A DNA stretch of 64,000 nucleotides, taken from NCBI GenBank assembly GCA_951813545.1, contig OX638352.1, forward strand, positions 2,294,001 through 2,358,000. Reading direction: 5' to 3'. Each line of letters starts with the position of its first letter. Positions within the stretch are counted from its first letter, which is position 1. This DNA comes from an uncultured Poribacteria bacterium (GTDB taxonomy: Bacteria > Poribacteria > WGA-4E > WGA-3G). The notes under the pieces were generated by a model that saw only the letters and a list, made by a program, of their open reading frames with translations, was not told the origin of the DNA and did no database searches. This document shows positions 42,973 through 50,960 of the stretch, piece by piece. Made by a program: the position numbers and the translations under genes.

Positions 42973-43785
42973 CTACCGGACATCTGATTTGTTATACTGG
43001 TGCTGCCGCCACGGCATTGCATACCGCTCTAACAGCGTCATCAATCCAAAGAGACTTAAACCTAAAAGTGTTAAACAGAGAATAGCAGCAAATACGAGTG
43101 AAACTTGGAGTCTTCCGTTCGCATACAGCATGAGGTAGCCGAGTCCTGCTTTGGCACCCACCCATTCACCGATAACCGCGCCAATGGTGGAAATGGATAT
43201 CCCAATCTTCGCACCTGAAAAGATAAACGGCAATGCCGATGGAATACGGACTTTCCAGAGGATCTGCCATCGGGTTGCCCGTAGAATCCGAAATAGGTTT
43301 ACCGTATCTGGATCGGTGGACTTCAAGCCGTCTAAAGTATTCAAAACGATTGCGAAAAATACGATCAGTGCTGCCATGACGACCTTCGAGGCAATGCCGA
43401 ACCCGAACCACAGCACCAACAACGGTGCAATTGCAAACACTGGCACCGTTTGTGAACCGATGACGTACGGATAAAAGGCTTTCTCCAGCACTGGGAACTC
43501 GAACATAAGAACGGCTAAGGGAATACCGATACCAACCGCGAGGGCAAATCCGAGGAGCATCTCTTCTAACGTCACAAGCGTATGTTTCAACAATTGTGCG
43601 TGTTCCGAAAATAGTGTCACCACAATTTTCGAGGGGGGTGGCAGAATGTAACGCGGTACATCGAAAAAATGTACGGCACCTTCCCATACGCCCAATACTG
43701 CCAATAGAATAGCCACAGGTACCACAGATTTGCTGAGCATACGTATCTGCTGTTCCTTCAAAACTGTGTTTCTCTTTGTAAACAT
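42973..43785 (-). CDS. thiX: ABC transporter permease for thiamine precursor (ThiX-like)
   Basis: An inner-membrane permease of the binding-protein-dependent SsuC/TauC type, 270 residues, with six predicted helices. The EAA loop reads LFRILRATRWQILWKVRIPSALPFIFSGAKIG. Next to the NMT1-type binding protein and thi genes it is the ThiX-like permease. I chose ATG 43785 (MFTKRNTVLKEQ). The open frame extends 10 codons to a GTG at 43815, but these codons overlap the 3' end of the TnpB element's omega-RNA scaffold and are not family sequence. The element therefore abuts the start of this gene. Confidence 0.9.
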   Translation of the reverse strand: MFTKRNTVLKEQQIRMLSKSVVPVAILLAVLGVWEGAVHFFDVPRYILPPPSKIVVTLFSEHAQLLKHTLVTLEEMLLGFALAVGIGIPLAVLMFEFPVLEKAFYPYVIGSQTVPVFAIAPLLVLWFGFGIASKVVMAALIVFFAIVLNTLDGLKSTDPDTVNLFRILRATRWQILWKVRIPSALPFIFSGAKIGISISTIGAVIGEWVGAKAGLGYLMLYANGRLQVSLVFAAILCLTLLGLSLFGLMTLLERYAMPWRQHQYNKSDVR

Positions 43786-43990
43786 CAGTTTTAGTGTTCC
43801 TGCTTCAGCGTCCACCGCCTCCCAATGAGGTCTTACACGGACTCCACAGGCGTTTTACATCTCATGCGAACCGCACGCGATGGTTCTTAGGTTGATAGCT
43901 GCGTTTACGTCTCGGTCTTCTACGAAGCCGCAACTTTGACAATGATACAGCCTTTCTCCTAACGACAAATCTTCTTTCTTATGCCCACAC
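43786..43990 (-). ncRNA. Candidate omega-RNA (reRNA) of the TnpB element
   Basis: TnpB guide RNAs overlap the 3' end of the tnpB gene and extend past it. Downstream of the stop codon the minus strand reads GTAAAACGCCTGTGGAGTCC, then CCTCATTGGGAGGCGGTGGACG, then CTGAAGCAGGAAC, which closely follows the known scaffold pattern ending in GAAGCAGGAA. The guide would be the sequence after it, which lies at the very start of the thiX-like gene. The terminal hairpin usually found after GCAGGAA is not visible, so the right end may be truncated. The 5' boundary is approximate. Confidence 0.5.
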
Positions 43991-44949
43991 CTGCTACACG
44001 TCTGACTTGACGCAAAGAACTGTGGTGCTTCTACAACGGGTATGCCAAGCGTTTCGGCTTTGGATTTGAGTTTCGCGAGAAAACCGCCGAGTGCTGAATC
44101 GGATAACGCTTTGGCAAGTTTCCTGTTTTTCAACATGTTCGTAACTTTCAGGGTTTCTATACCGATAACGCTTGCTTTCTTGACGATCTGAGTTGTGGCG
44201 TTATGATGTTGATGTTCACGGATACACGCAATGCGGTAGTGGATACGCTCAACTTTGCATTTTTGCTTATACCAATTGTTAGATCCAAACACCTTCTTGC
44301 TCAACTTGCGTTGCTCTCGCTTAAGTTTGCGTTCATAATGTTTCAGAGGTCTTGGATTCTGATACTTTGTGCCATCGTCAAGGGTTGCTAACGTGTTAAT
44401 GCCAACATCTATACCAATCACAGGGAGTCCACGCGTATCACGGGGAGCCTTCGGTGTTCCTGTTTCGACCAGAATAGAGACAAACCAACGGTGTGCTTTC
44501 CTTGAAATCGTCACCTTACGGATTTCACCTTCAAATCTCAATGCTTCAAACATACGAACCCGCCCGATTTTCGGGAGACGGATATGTTTGCCTTCTACCT
44601 TCACCTTCGCACCTTCTACAGTGTAAGACTGGTGGTGTGAACGCTTTTTATATTTCGGAAACTTGTTTTCGCCATCCTTCCAACGTTTGATAGCATCACC
44701 AAGATTCTCAAACGCATACGCAGCGGCACGCTGATCACACACACCGCACCCCTCAAACTTCTTACGCTTTTCGGTATTGAACCGCTGGCGTAACGTCCGA
44801 GCAGAACGCCACTCGTCTTTCGATAAGCCGTCTTTGAAGTCAGAAAGTCCATAGTTATAGGCAACACGCGCATAACCGCATTGTTGTGCAAACCATGACC
44901 GCTGTTTTTCTGTCGCGCGTAACGCTATCTTGTGTGCTTTTAGGGGCAT
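43855..44949 (-). mobile_element. tnpB: TnpB, RNA-guided nuclease of an IS200/IS605-type element
   Basis: A 364-residue TnpB protein. The RuvC residues are Asp181 (VIGIDVGINTLA), Glu265 (VIGIETLKVTNML) and Asp347 (EDRDVNAAINL). The zinc finger is CSRCGHKK ... CQSCGF (Cys318, 321, 337, 340). The N-terminal HTH-like segment (PLKAHKIALRATEKQRSWF, CGYARVAYNYGL) is typical. All catalytic residues are present, so it is probably active as a nuclease. No TnpA is next to it, so the element needs one in trans. It sits between the TPP riboswitch and the first structural gene of the thi operon, in the same orientation as that operon. Confidence 0.93.
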
Positions 44950-45060
44950 TGTGGTATATCTCGTATCTCACTTTAACCGCTTTTCAAGTCGGTAGGCGAG
45001 GCGGCTGCACGAGTGTGCAGTTGAAAAGTCCTCACCACGAGATACTATCAGTATACTACT
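44950..45060 (-). other. Left-end region of the TnpB element with hairpin
   Basis: Upstream of the tnpB start is a perfect hairpin, CTGCACGAGTGTGCAG (45006-45021). It is flanked by CTTTTCAA and TTGAAAAG blocks, so a longer imperfect stem forms. Such a subterminal hairpin is what TnpA recognises at IS200/IS605 left ends. The outer boundary is near the AGTATACT sequence (about 45050-45057) but cannot be fixed. Confidence 0.45.
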
Positions 45061-45225
45061 TTTGTACACGAAATTTCAAGAAAAACATACAAAAACATAG
45101 AAAAAGAACTATTTAGAAACATCTCCTTAACAACAAAAAACCGTCTTCCGTTTTCGGTATAGGGAACATGCCCGTCCACCAAAGGTTTTTGAACCTTGGC
45201 AGTGCTAAAAAGGAAGCGGCTTTGA

Positions 45226-45318
45226 TAGTTGTCAGTTAAGGAGGTGCGTGCGGCAGTTACGTTTACTGGTAGAACTACAAAACATTAACTGACGACTGAC
45301 TGCTGACAACTGACAACC
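45226..45318. repeat. Heptamer-bounded palindromic element, family R5 (copy 3)
   Basis: The left border is TAGTTGTCAGTTAAGGAGGT. The right border is TTAACTGACGACTGACTGCTGACAACTGACAAC. The borders are inverted copies of each other, with an inner GGCAGTTACG segment also seen in the copy near 49.5 kb. It begins about 14 nt after the 3' side of the TPP riboswitch, where the expression platform should be. Confidence 0.65.
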
Positions 45319-45331
45319 ATTCTTACATATT

Positions 45332-45403
45332 TCCCTACGCTGGCATGACCCAGATCAGGTTCAAAGGGTGTTTTCTCAGCTCTTAAGCAAGTAAGAGCAC
45401 CCC
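45332..45403 (-). promoter_or_regulatory. TPP riboswitch (THI box)
   Basis: The minus strand reads GGGGTGC ... AAGAGCTGAGAAAACACCC ... GAACCTGATCTGGGTCATGCCAGCGTAGGGA, which matches the conserved TPP aptamer: the CUGAGA block, ACCCUUUGAACCUGAUCUGG, the AUGCCAGCGUAGGGA block and the closing P1 stem GGGG/CCC. It controls thiamine genes by binding thiamine diphosphate. It lies upstream of the thi operon on the same strand, but a palindromic repeat and a TnpB element separate it from the genes. No intrinsic terminator or anti-terminator is evident right after it. Confidence 0.95.
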
Positions 45404-45419
45404 ACAATGTCATTTTACT

Positions 45420-45448
45420 ATTATACCATATTCTCCATCTTTAAAAAA
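45420..45448 (-). promoter_or_regulatory. Putative sigma70 promoter for the thi riboswitch transcript
   Basis: On the minus strand the perfect -10 box TATAAT (45425-45420, in GGTATAATAG) stands about 17 nt upstream of the aptamer. The -35 region is a run of T and A (TTTTTTTAAAGA) without a good match. A transcript would start near 45413, just ahead of the aptamer. Confidence 0.5.
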
Positions 45449-45478
45449 AGCGAATTTTGGGAACACAACAATTTTTCG

Positions 45479-46537
45479 CTAATCCACCGGCATCGCGTGC
45501 GCTGGAATTTCCACAGCCTGTTCGCTCCAGAATTTGTATGCACCTTGGTGTAGTGGAATAACAAATGCCTTCGGTCCGTTCTCTATCGTCATATCTGCTG
45601 CAGCTTGATTCATTTGGAGCATCGCCTGATGCCCTTCTGGTGCGTAAACATGCTTGAGAAGTTTATAGATAGTCTCCTCGCTGACCGCTTTGTTCGCGAT
45701 GAGTACCGTTGGCATCAGGATAGTTCTCACCGGTTCGACTTTGCCTTCATAGGCATCTTCTGGCAGAGATCCAGAGAGATAGAATGGATACTTTTCATAG
45801 AAACCGTACTTCTTCGCAGCTGCGTCGAGATCAATCATCCGAATAGATTTAATTGCTGTGAGTTGGATAACAGCACTGTTCGGGACACTGACAAGCCATT
45901 GGAACGCAGCGACTTGTCCGTCTTGGAGTGCCTCTGCAGCGGCACTACCCCCTTTGTAAATCGGCGTGAACTTGCCCCAGATGCCCGCCAGTCTTGATAA
46001 GCGTTCTAACGTCTGGGCAGTGCCGGAGCCACTCGCTCCAGAAGCGATTTTTTTGCCGACAATATCCTCAAACTGATGAACATCGCTGTGTGCCAGCGTT
46101 GAGAACTGGTCGTAAGCAATGAAAAGTAACGTCACCATACGAATATTGGTTTTCGGTCCCTCTTCTGCGAAAATTTCCTCGCCATGGTAACCAAGATAAC
46201 CTTCAGAGGCGAAAACGACACCGAGTGCTTCCGGATCGTCATTCACACGTCGCGTATTTTCGACTGAACCTGCGGAAGCATCGACAGATATTTTAAGATG
46301 CGGTTCCTTTTGGGTCAAGATACGGCTAACGCCCCCCGCAAATTGTGAGAAACTACCACCGATCACACCGCCTAAGATTGATAGCCATTCCTTTTCCTGA
46401 CTTGAGGCATCGGTCGTTTTCGCTTTTTCACTTGACTGCTTATCGCTACATCCGTGAAGGACAACCAACACAGCTACCATGAAAGATAGGAATATATATA
46501 GTAAATTATGATGTGCGACTCTGCCCTTTGTAAACAT
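45479..46537 (-). CDS. TAXI-family TRAP transporter solute-binding lipoprotein
   Basis: A 352-residue binding protein of the TAXI family, which feeds TRAP-type sodium-coupled importers. A lipobox follows the signal segment (VAVLVVLHGCSDKQ). Family features are ILGGVIGGSFSQFAGGVSRIL, LKISVDASAGSVENTRRVNDDPEALGVVFASEGYLGY and GKKIASGASGSGTAQTLERL. The ligand is not known; such proteins often bind glutamate-like acids. No membrane DctM/DctQ component is adjacent, so this is an orphan receptor. It ends just upstream of the thi riboswitch promoter. Confidence 0.88.
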   Translation of the reverse strand: MFTKGRVAHHNLLYIFLSFMVAVLVVLHGCSDKQSSEKAKTTDASSQEKEWLSILGGVIGGSFSQFAGGVSRILTQKEPHLKISVDASAGSVENTRRVNDDPEALGVVFASEGYLGYHGEEIFAEEGPKTNIRMVTLLFIAYDQFSTLAHSDVHQFEDIVGKKIASGASGSGTAQTLERLSRLAGIWGKFTPIYKGGSAAAEALQDGQVAAFQWLVSVPNSAVIQLTAIKSIRMIDLDAAAKKYGFYEKYPFYLSGSLPEDAYEGKVEPVRTILMPTVLIANKAVSEETIYKLLKHVYAPEGHQAMLQMNQAAADMTIENGPKAFVIPLHQGAYKFWSEQAVEIPAHAMPVD

Positions 46538-46593
46538 AAGATTTCCTTTTTCGTTTGTATATTGAATGGTTGTCGGTTATCGGTTGTCAGTCC

Positions 46594-46775
46594 GTAGGTT
46601 GGGTTGAACGGAATCTTACTGAAAACCTCATAGAGAAGAGAATTTTCAAGTTCATCGAGAAGCTGAAATCACCAGAACACGAGTGAAACCCAACGATTCT
46701 TTGTAGTTTGGATTGTTGGGTTTCGCTACTATAAATTGTAAAGTTCTTGGTCATTTACCGCTCAACCCAACCTAA
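46594..46775. repeat. Dispersed repeat family R4 (copy 2) with 13-bp terminal inverted repeats
   Basis: The element begins TAGGTTGGGTTGA (46595-46607) and ends TCAACCCAACCTA (46762-46774), a perfect inverted pair. Inside, GTGAAACCCAACG and GTTGGGTTTCGCT occur as in the copy at 3537-3672. Together with TTGTCGGTTATCGGTTGTCAG (about 46569-46590) it fills most of the 469-bp gap 46538-47006. The remainder is AT-rich with no gene I can support. Confidence 0.75.
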
Positions 46776-47006
46776 GATTATATCCGGTTTGTATTATCGA
46801 ATTCACATTTGTATGGCAAATTTCGACTTGCAAGTTGCAAGTGATGTTGAAAATGATACCAGATATTTTCTCGTATTTCAAGTGTTTTCTGGCGTGGGTA
46901 GAAGCCCGATTTTCCAGAAACTTAAATTTTCTTGATAAATCTTCCTAAGGCTGCTAAATTATAGACGTGAAAGGTAAGCAAAGGAAGAAAAGGAGGCGAA
47001 AAAACA

Positions 47007-48281
47007 GTGAAACGCATCTTTTCATATCTGTTAGTGATGGGATTCAGCCTGTGCTTCGTTATCGGCACGGTTGCTGTTGGTGAGACTGCTCCAAAAAAAC
47101 GTATTGCTGTCCTCTATTTTGAGGACCACAGCCGCTTTGATTCTCCCACCGGATGTGGTTGTATACCCGGCTTCATCGGGAATCTTTTCGGCACAAAAAA
47201 GCGATGGGATTTGGAAGCAGGATTTGCCAAAATGCTCAATCGGAAACTCGTCGAAACGAATATGTATGAACCTGTCAGCAAAGATGAACTCCTTGATGCC
47301 ATGGCACTTATGACGCTCTCGCGGCACGGCTTAAAGAAACTAAATCAAGAGCAACGCGCAACGCTTGCGAAGCATCTCAATGCAGACGTAATTGTGGTGG
47401 GCGATATTCAAAAATTTAATCAGGAACGTTTAAGAACCAACGCTTCACGCACGCTGCGGGAAGGTGGACGCGAAGCACAGCGAGGCTCTGCAAGCGCGAG
47501 TTACCTTGCACCCGTAATCCTGCGAGGGTCTCTACACCGTGCCACCATTAAACTGAACATGAAATTTTACAATACGTCCGGCAATCCCGTAGCTGAACCT
47601 CGAATCTCAGCTAGCCGGGACCACTCTTATCTCGGCACAAAATTCGCTTCCCTTGAGGCGAGTAGGACAGAGGAAGGGACGAACCTCGCCTTTGGTCAAA
47701 CAAGGGATAGTCAGCGGAAAAATCCACGCCCAATCGTCAAACCAACTGAGCTGAATGAAATCCAGTTTGCGAGTACTGAATACGACAGAACGCTTTTCGG
47801 CATAGTAACCAATGAGGCTTTAATTAAAGTCGTTTTGGCACTCCGGGATAGTGTCGGACCCAACTTTATTACGCCTTGGGAACCGAAAACTGCAACCGCT
47901 AAAGAGGGACAGGAAAAACCGGCAGCGGCCCCTGGCGAGCCTATCAAGGGCAAGATCCAATATATGGATGGTGAACATCCTGATAAGATTTATGTCAGTA
48001 TTGGTTCTAATTGGGATATAGCCATCAACCAGGAGTTCGCCGTTTATACGAAGGGCAAGCCGATACGAGATTTAGACACGGGTGAAGTCCTAACCTATGT
48101 ACCAAAACAGATCGGACGCATAGCGGTTTCCGAAATCCTGAATGATAAGGTTTCCATTTTTCGCGTCGTTGAAACCACGGAACCTCTCAAAGAAGGCGAT
48201 ACTGTACGCGAGATTACACCCGATTCTAATGGGTCTGCTGCATCCACTTCTGAAGCGGATTCGTCTGAAGAACAACAATAA
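47007..48281 (+). CDS. CsgG-like exported protein
   Basis: A 424-residue exported protein with signal peptide MKRIFSYLLVMGFSLCFVIGTVAVGETA. The N-terminal part resembles CsgG/TolB-N-like proteins that assemble in the periplasm: KRIAVLYFEDHSRFD, then FAKMLNRKLVETNMYEPVSKDELLDAM, and LAKHLNADVIVVGDIQKFNQ. After a central variable segment, the last part (IYVSIGSNWDIAINQEFAVYTKGKPIRDLDTGEVLTYVPKQIGRIAVSEILNDKVS) resembles the C-terminal domain of FlgT. It ends 20 bp before the XylF-like gene, and the two are probably co-transcribed. A GGAGG lies upstream of the GTG start at 47007. Confidence 0.7.
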   Translation: MKRIFSYLLVMGFSLCFVIGTVAVGETAPKKRIAVLYFEDHSRFDSPTGCGCIPGFIGNLFGTKKRWDLEAGFAKMLNRKLVETNMYEPVSKDELLDAMALMTLSRHGLKKLNQEQRATLAKHLNADVIVVGDIQKFNQERLRTNASRTLREGGREAQRGSASASYLAPVILRGSLHRATIKLNMKFYNTSGNPVAEPRISASRDHSYLGTKFASLEASRTEEGTNLAFGQTRDSQRKNPRPIVKPTELNEIQFASTEYDRTLFGIVTNEALIKVVLALRDSVGPNFITPWEPKTATAKEGQEKPAAAPGEPIKGKIQYMDGEHPDKIYVSIGSNWDIAINQEFAVYTKGKPIRDLDTGEVLTYVPKQIGRIAVSEILNDKVSIFRVVETTEPLKEGDTVREITPDSNGSAASTSEADSSEEQQ

Positions 48282-48301
48282 ATCTCAAAAGGAGTTATGT
48301 G

Positions 48302-49402
48302 ATGTGCTTTTCAGTTCTTAACGGCAACTTTTTACCTGAAAGCAAGGTTTGTATCAAAGCGGTCCTCCTTTTCTGCATTTTGACATCGTGTCTCGTAATC
48401 CTATTCGGATGTGCCGACCCAAAAAAGAAAAGCGAGGAGACGGATGCCACTGCTACTAAGAAGATTAAAATCGGCTTGTCTATGGACTCCTTACGCGTAG
48501 AACGGTGGCAGAAAGACAGGGATATTTTCACGGCTGAGGCAGAGAAACTCGGTGCCGAAGTTATCGTCCAATCAGCTGATGGCGATGAACGTCGCCAAAA
48601 CGAACAAGCAGAGAATATGATTACCCAAGGCGTAGATGTTCTCGTTGTTATCCCGAAGGATAGTGTCGCTGCCGCCCAAATCGTCCAAGCCGCGCATGCG
48701 GAAGGAATCAAAGTGATCGCGTATGACCGGTTGATCCGCGAAAGTTCACCCGATCTCTATATCTCTTTTGACAACGAACAGGTTGGGTATCTACAAGCCG
48801 AGTATATCCTCCGTCAGAAGCCAAAGGGTGCTTACTTCTTACTCGGTGGGGCACCAACCGACAATAATGCACAACTCCTTCGGAAGGGACAACTTCGTGC
48901 CTTGCAACCCGCGATTGACAGTGGCGACATTCGGTTGGTGGCGGGAGGTGAACACTGGGCGGTTAATTGGGACCCACGTGACGCACTCAAGAAGGCAGAA
49001 CAGGTCTTAACGCAGACGGACAACCAAGTAGACGCTGTCGTTGCTTCCAATGATGGCACTGCTGGTGGGGTTATACAAGCACTTGAGGGTCAGAATTTGG
49101 CAGGGACTGTCCTTGTTTCTGGGCAGGATGCGGAACTCGCCGCGTGCCAACGGATTGTCAAGGGGACGCAAACCATGACGGTTTATAAACCAATTCACCT
49201 TATCGCAACAAAGGCAGCACAAGCTGCTGTCGCACTTGCAAAGGGTGAGACGGTCGCTGAAGCCACACAGACCGTTGACAACGGCAAAATTGACGTACCA
49301 TCGATCCTACTGACACCTATCCAAGTTGACAAGGAAAACTTGGACGAAAAGGTTATTAAAGATGGGTTTCACACACGCCAAGCCGTTTATCAAACTGAAT
49401 AG
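48302..49402 (+). CDS. D-xylose-type ABC transporter substrate-binding lipoprotein (XylF-like)
   Basis: A 366-residue periplasmic binding protein of the ribose/xylose family. It is a lipoprotein (CLVILFGCADPKK). The core reads KIGLSMDSLRVERWQKDRDIFTAEAEKLGAEV, QADDGDERRQNEQAENMITQGVDVLVVIP-like segments, IAYDRLIRESSPDLYISFDNEQVG and VVASNDGTAGGVIQALEGQNLAGTVLVSGQDAE, which together fit XylF. No xylG or xylH gene is adjacent, so it is an orphan receptor, or its partners are elsewhere. I chose ATG 48302, 7 nt from GGAG, over GTG 48299. Confidence 0.85.
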   Translation: MCFSVLNGNFLPESKVCIKAVLLFCILTSCLVILFGCADPKKKSEETDATATKKIKIGLSMDSLRVERWQKDRDIFTAEAEKLGAEVIVQSADGDERRQNEQAENMITQGVDVLVVIPKDSVAAAQIVQAAHAEGIKVIAYDRLIRESSPDLYISFDNEQVGYLQAEYILRQKPKGAYFLLGGAPTDNNAQLLRKGQLRALQPAIDSGDIRLVAGGEHWAVNWDPRDALKKAEQVLTQTDNQVDAVVASNDGTAGGVIQALEGQNLAGTVLVSGQDAELAACQRIVKGTQTMTVYKPIHLIATKAAQAAVALAKGETVAEATQTVDNGKIDVPSILLTPIQVDKENLDEKVIKDGFHTRQAVYQTE

Positions 49403-49555
49403 TTGTCAGAGTCAAAGTCATCAGTTGTCAGTTCGGTTTTTCTACGAAAAACCTTTCAGTTGTCAGTTAAAGAGGCTTCTTGTGGCAGTAACATAATGTG
49501 TAACTGCCACAAGAAGTTAACTGAAAACTGACGACTGAAAACTGAAAACTAATAC
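49403..49555. repeat. Heptamer-bounded palindromic element, family R5 (copy 4)
   Basis: Left border AGTTGTCAGAGTCAAAGTC...TCAGTTGTCAGTTAAAGAGG, right border AAGTTAACTGAAAACTGACG and repeated ACTGAAAACT units. The core CTTCTTGTGGCAGTAACATA pairs with its partner TGTAACTGCCACAAGAAG, a near-perfect stem (about 49479-49518). The element fills the gap between the XylF-like gene and the next permease. Confidence 0.7.
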
Positions 49556-49558
49556 AAA

Positions 49559-50734
49559 ATGCCTATTTTTCTAATTGGAACAAGTGCGCCAGACATTGGA
49601 ATCGGGGACCGACTGAGTTGGGTATGGCGTTCCGATGCCTATCAAAATATAATTGTTATCGTCCTTCTTGTTGGCGCGGCATGGCTCCTCCGGTACGCCT
49701 CACAGCAAGAGTATTGGCGAAACGCCGCGAGACAGATTCGCAGAAACCGCCTTGCCATGATCTGTCTCTTTATTCTTTCGGGGTACCTCCTGATCGGCGT
49801 GCTGGATAGCATCGGTTGGCGTGATCCGTTGATACGGCGGACCGACCAAACCCTCACTCGGAACGAGAGCGGTGCCGTTGTCTATAAACCGAGAACCTTA
49901 ACCCTTCTTGATAGGCTCTGCACACGCCTTCGAGAGCGGACCGAGAAAACCTATTCTGCTCCGTTAGCAACGCATCTGTATGCGAAAAGTACCCTCCAGA
50001 CACCAGACGGAGAAACGGTTCGCGATTATCCACCGCTTGAGTATCCACGAAGCCATCTCTTAGGCACCGACAAGGTGGGCAGCGATGTTCTCTACCGTGC
50101 CCTGAAAGGCATTCGGACTGGACTTATTATCGGTGGATTTACCACATTGATTGCCGTGCCGTTTGCTATATTTTTCGGTGTCATTGCGGGTTACTTCGGC
50201 GGCAGGATAGATGATGCTGTTCAGTACATCTACGCCACCCTTGATTCTATTCCCGCCATCTTGCTTATCGTCGCCTTCATGCTCCTCTTTGGACAGGGAC
50301 TATTCAATCTTTGTCTCATCATGGGTATCAGCAGTTGGACGGGACTCTGCCGAGTCTTGCGCGGCGAAACCTTGAAACTCCGGGAATTGGAATACATACA
50401 AGCCGCCGAAGCCTTCGGTGTCCGTCGTGGGCTTATTATTCTCAAACACCTTATTCCGAATCTGATGCATATCGTGTTGATCTCCACTATCTTGCGATTT
50501 AGTGGGTTGGTCCTCGCAGAGGCGTTGCTCAGTTATCTCCAAATCGGCGTTGACCCGACAACCGGAAGTTGGGGCAATATGATTAACACGGCGCGATTGG
50601 AACTGGCACGCGACCCGATTGTTTGGTGGAATCTCGCTGCAGCGTTTACGTTTATGTTTGGACTCGTGTTACCTGCGAATCTCTTCGGCGATGCCGTTCG
50701 CGATGCCTTAGATCCGAGGCTAAGAACGGAGTAA
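49559..50734 (+). CDS. DppC/OppC-type ABC transporter permease (orphan)
   Basis: A 391-residue inner-membrane permease of the peptide/nickel family. The family features are HLLGTDKVGSDVLYRALKGIRTGLIIGG, the EAA loop LREAEYIQAAEAFG-like (LRELEYIQAAEAFGVRRGLIILKHLIPN), ILRFSGLVLAEALLSYLQIGVDPTTGSWG and a C-terminus ending LFGDAVRDALDPRLRTE. A long soluble insert of about 70 residues lies between the first helices, as in YejE-type permeases. OppB, the binding protein and the two ATPases are missing here. The ATG at 49559 has only a weak site upstream, inside the repeat border. Confidence 0.85.
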   Translation: MPIFLIGTSAPDIGIGDRLSWVWRSDAYQNIIVIVLLVGAAWLLRYASQQEYWRNAARQIRRNRLAMICLFILSGYLLIGVLDSIGWRDPLIRRTDQTLTRNESGAVVYKPRTLTLLDRLCTRLRERTEKTYSAPLATHLYAKSTLQTPDGETVRDYPPLEYPRSHLLGTDKVGSDVLYRALKGIRTGLIIGGFTTLIAVPFAIFFGVIAGYFGGRIDDAVQYIYATLDSIPAILLIVAFMLLFGQGLFNLCLIMGISSWTGLCRVLRGETLKLRELEYIQAAEAFGVRRGLIILKHLIPNLMHIVLISTILRFSGLVLAEALLSYLQIGVDPTTGSWGNMINTARLELARDPIVWWNLAAAFTFMFGLVLPANLFGDAVRDALDPRLRTE

Positions 50735-50919
50735 CATCGTTCCCTCCAAGATTTATCCTTGTTCCATGTAATGTCTTTGGGCAAATTTATCAATTTAGTT
50801 GAATTGTAATACCATTTTTAAAAGCGTGTATCGCATTAACCGCACCGGATCGTCAAAAAAAGGCGCAACCCCCAATAATTTCTTGAAACTGAGTACCTCT
50901 GTGTAAATTTTTGAGACCC

Positions 50920-50948
50920 TTGACTAATTAAGGTTCATTTTGTATAAT
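50920..50948 (+). promoter_or_regulatory. Near-consensus sigma70 promoter of the defence operon
   Basis: TTGACT (50920-50925) and TATAAT (50943-50948) are separated by exactly 17 bp, close to the ideal promoter. The expected start site is near 50955, and the first ATG of the operon is at 50961, so the leader would be only about 5 nt with no ribosome binding site. The rest of the gap 50735-50919 shows nothing I can name. Confidence 0.75.
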
Positions 50949-50960
50949 GAGATATACACT

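Noticed and set aside
46747..46935. A 62-codon plus-strand frame before the CsgG-like gene
   Set aside because: It starts inside the R4 repeat, has no ribosome binding site and shows no protein-like features.
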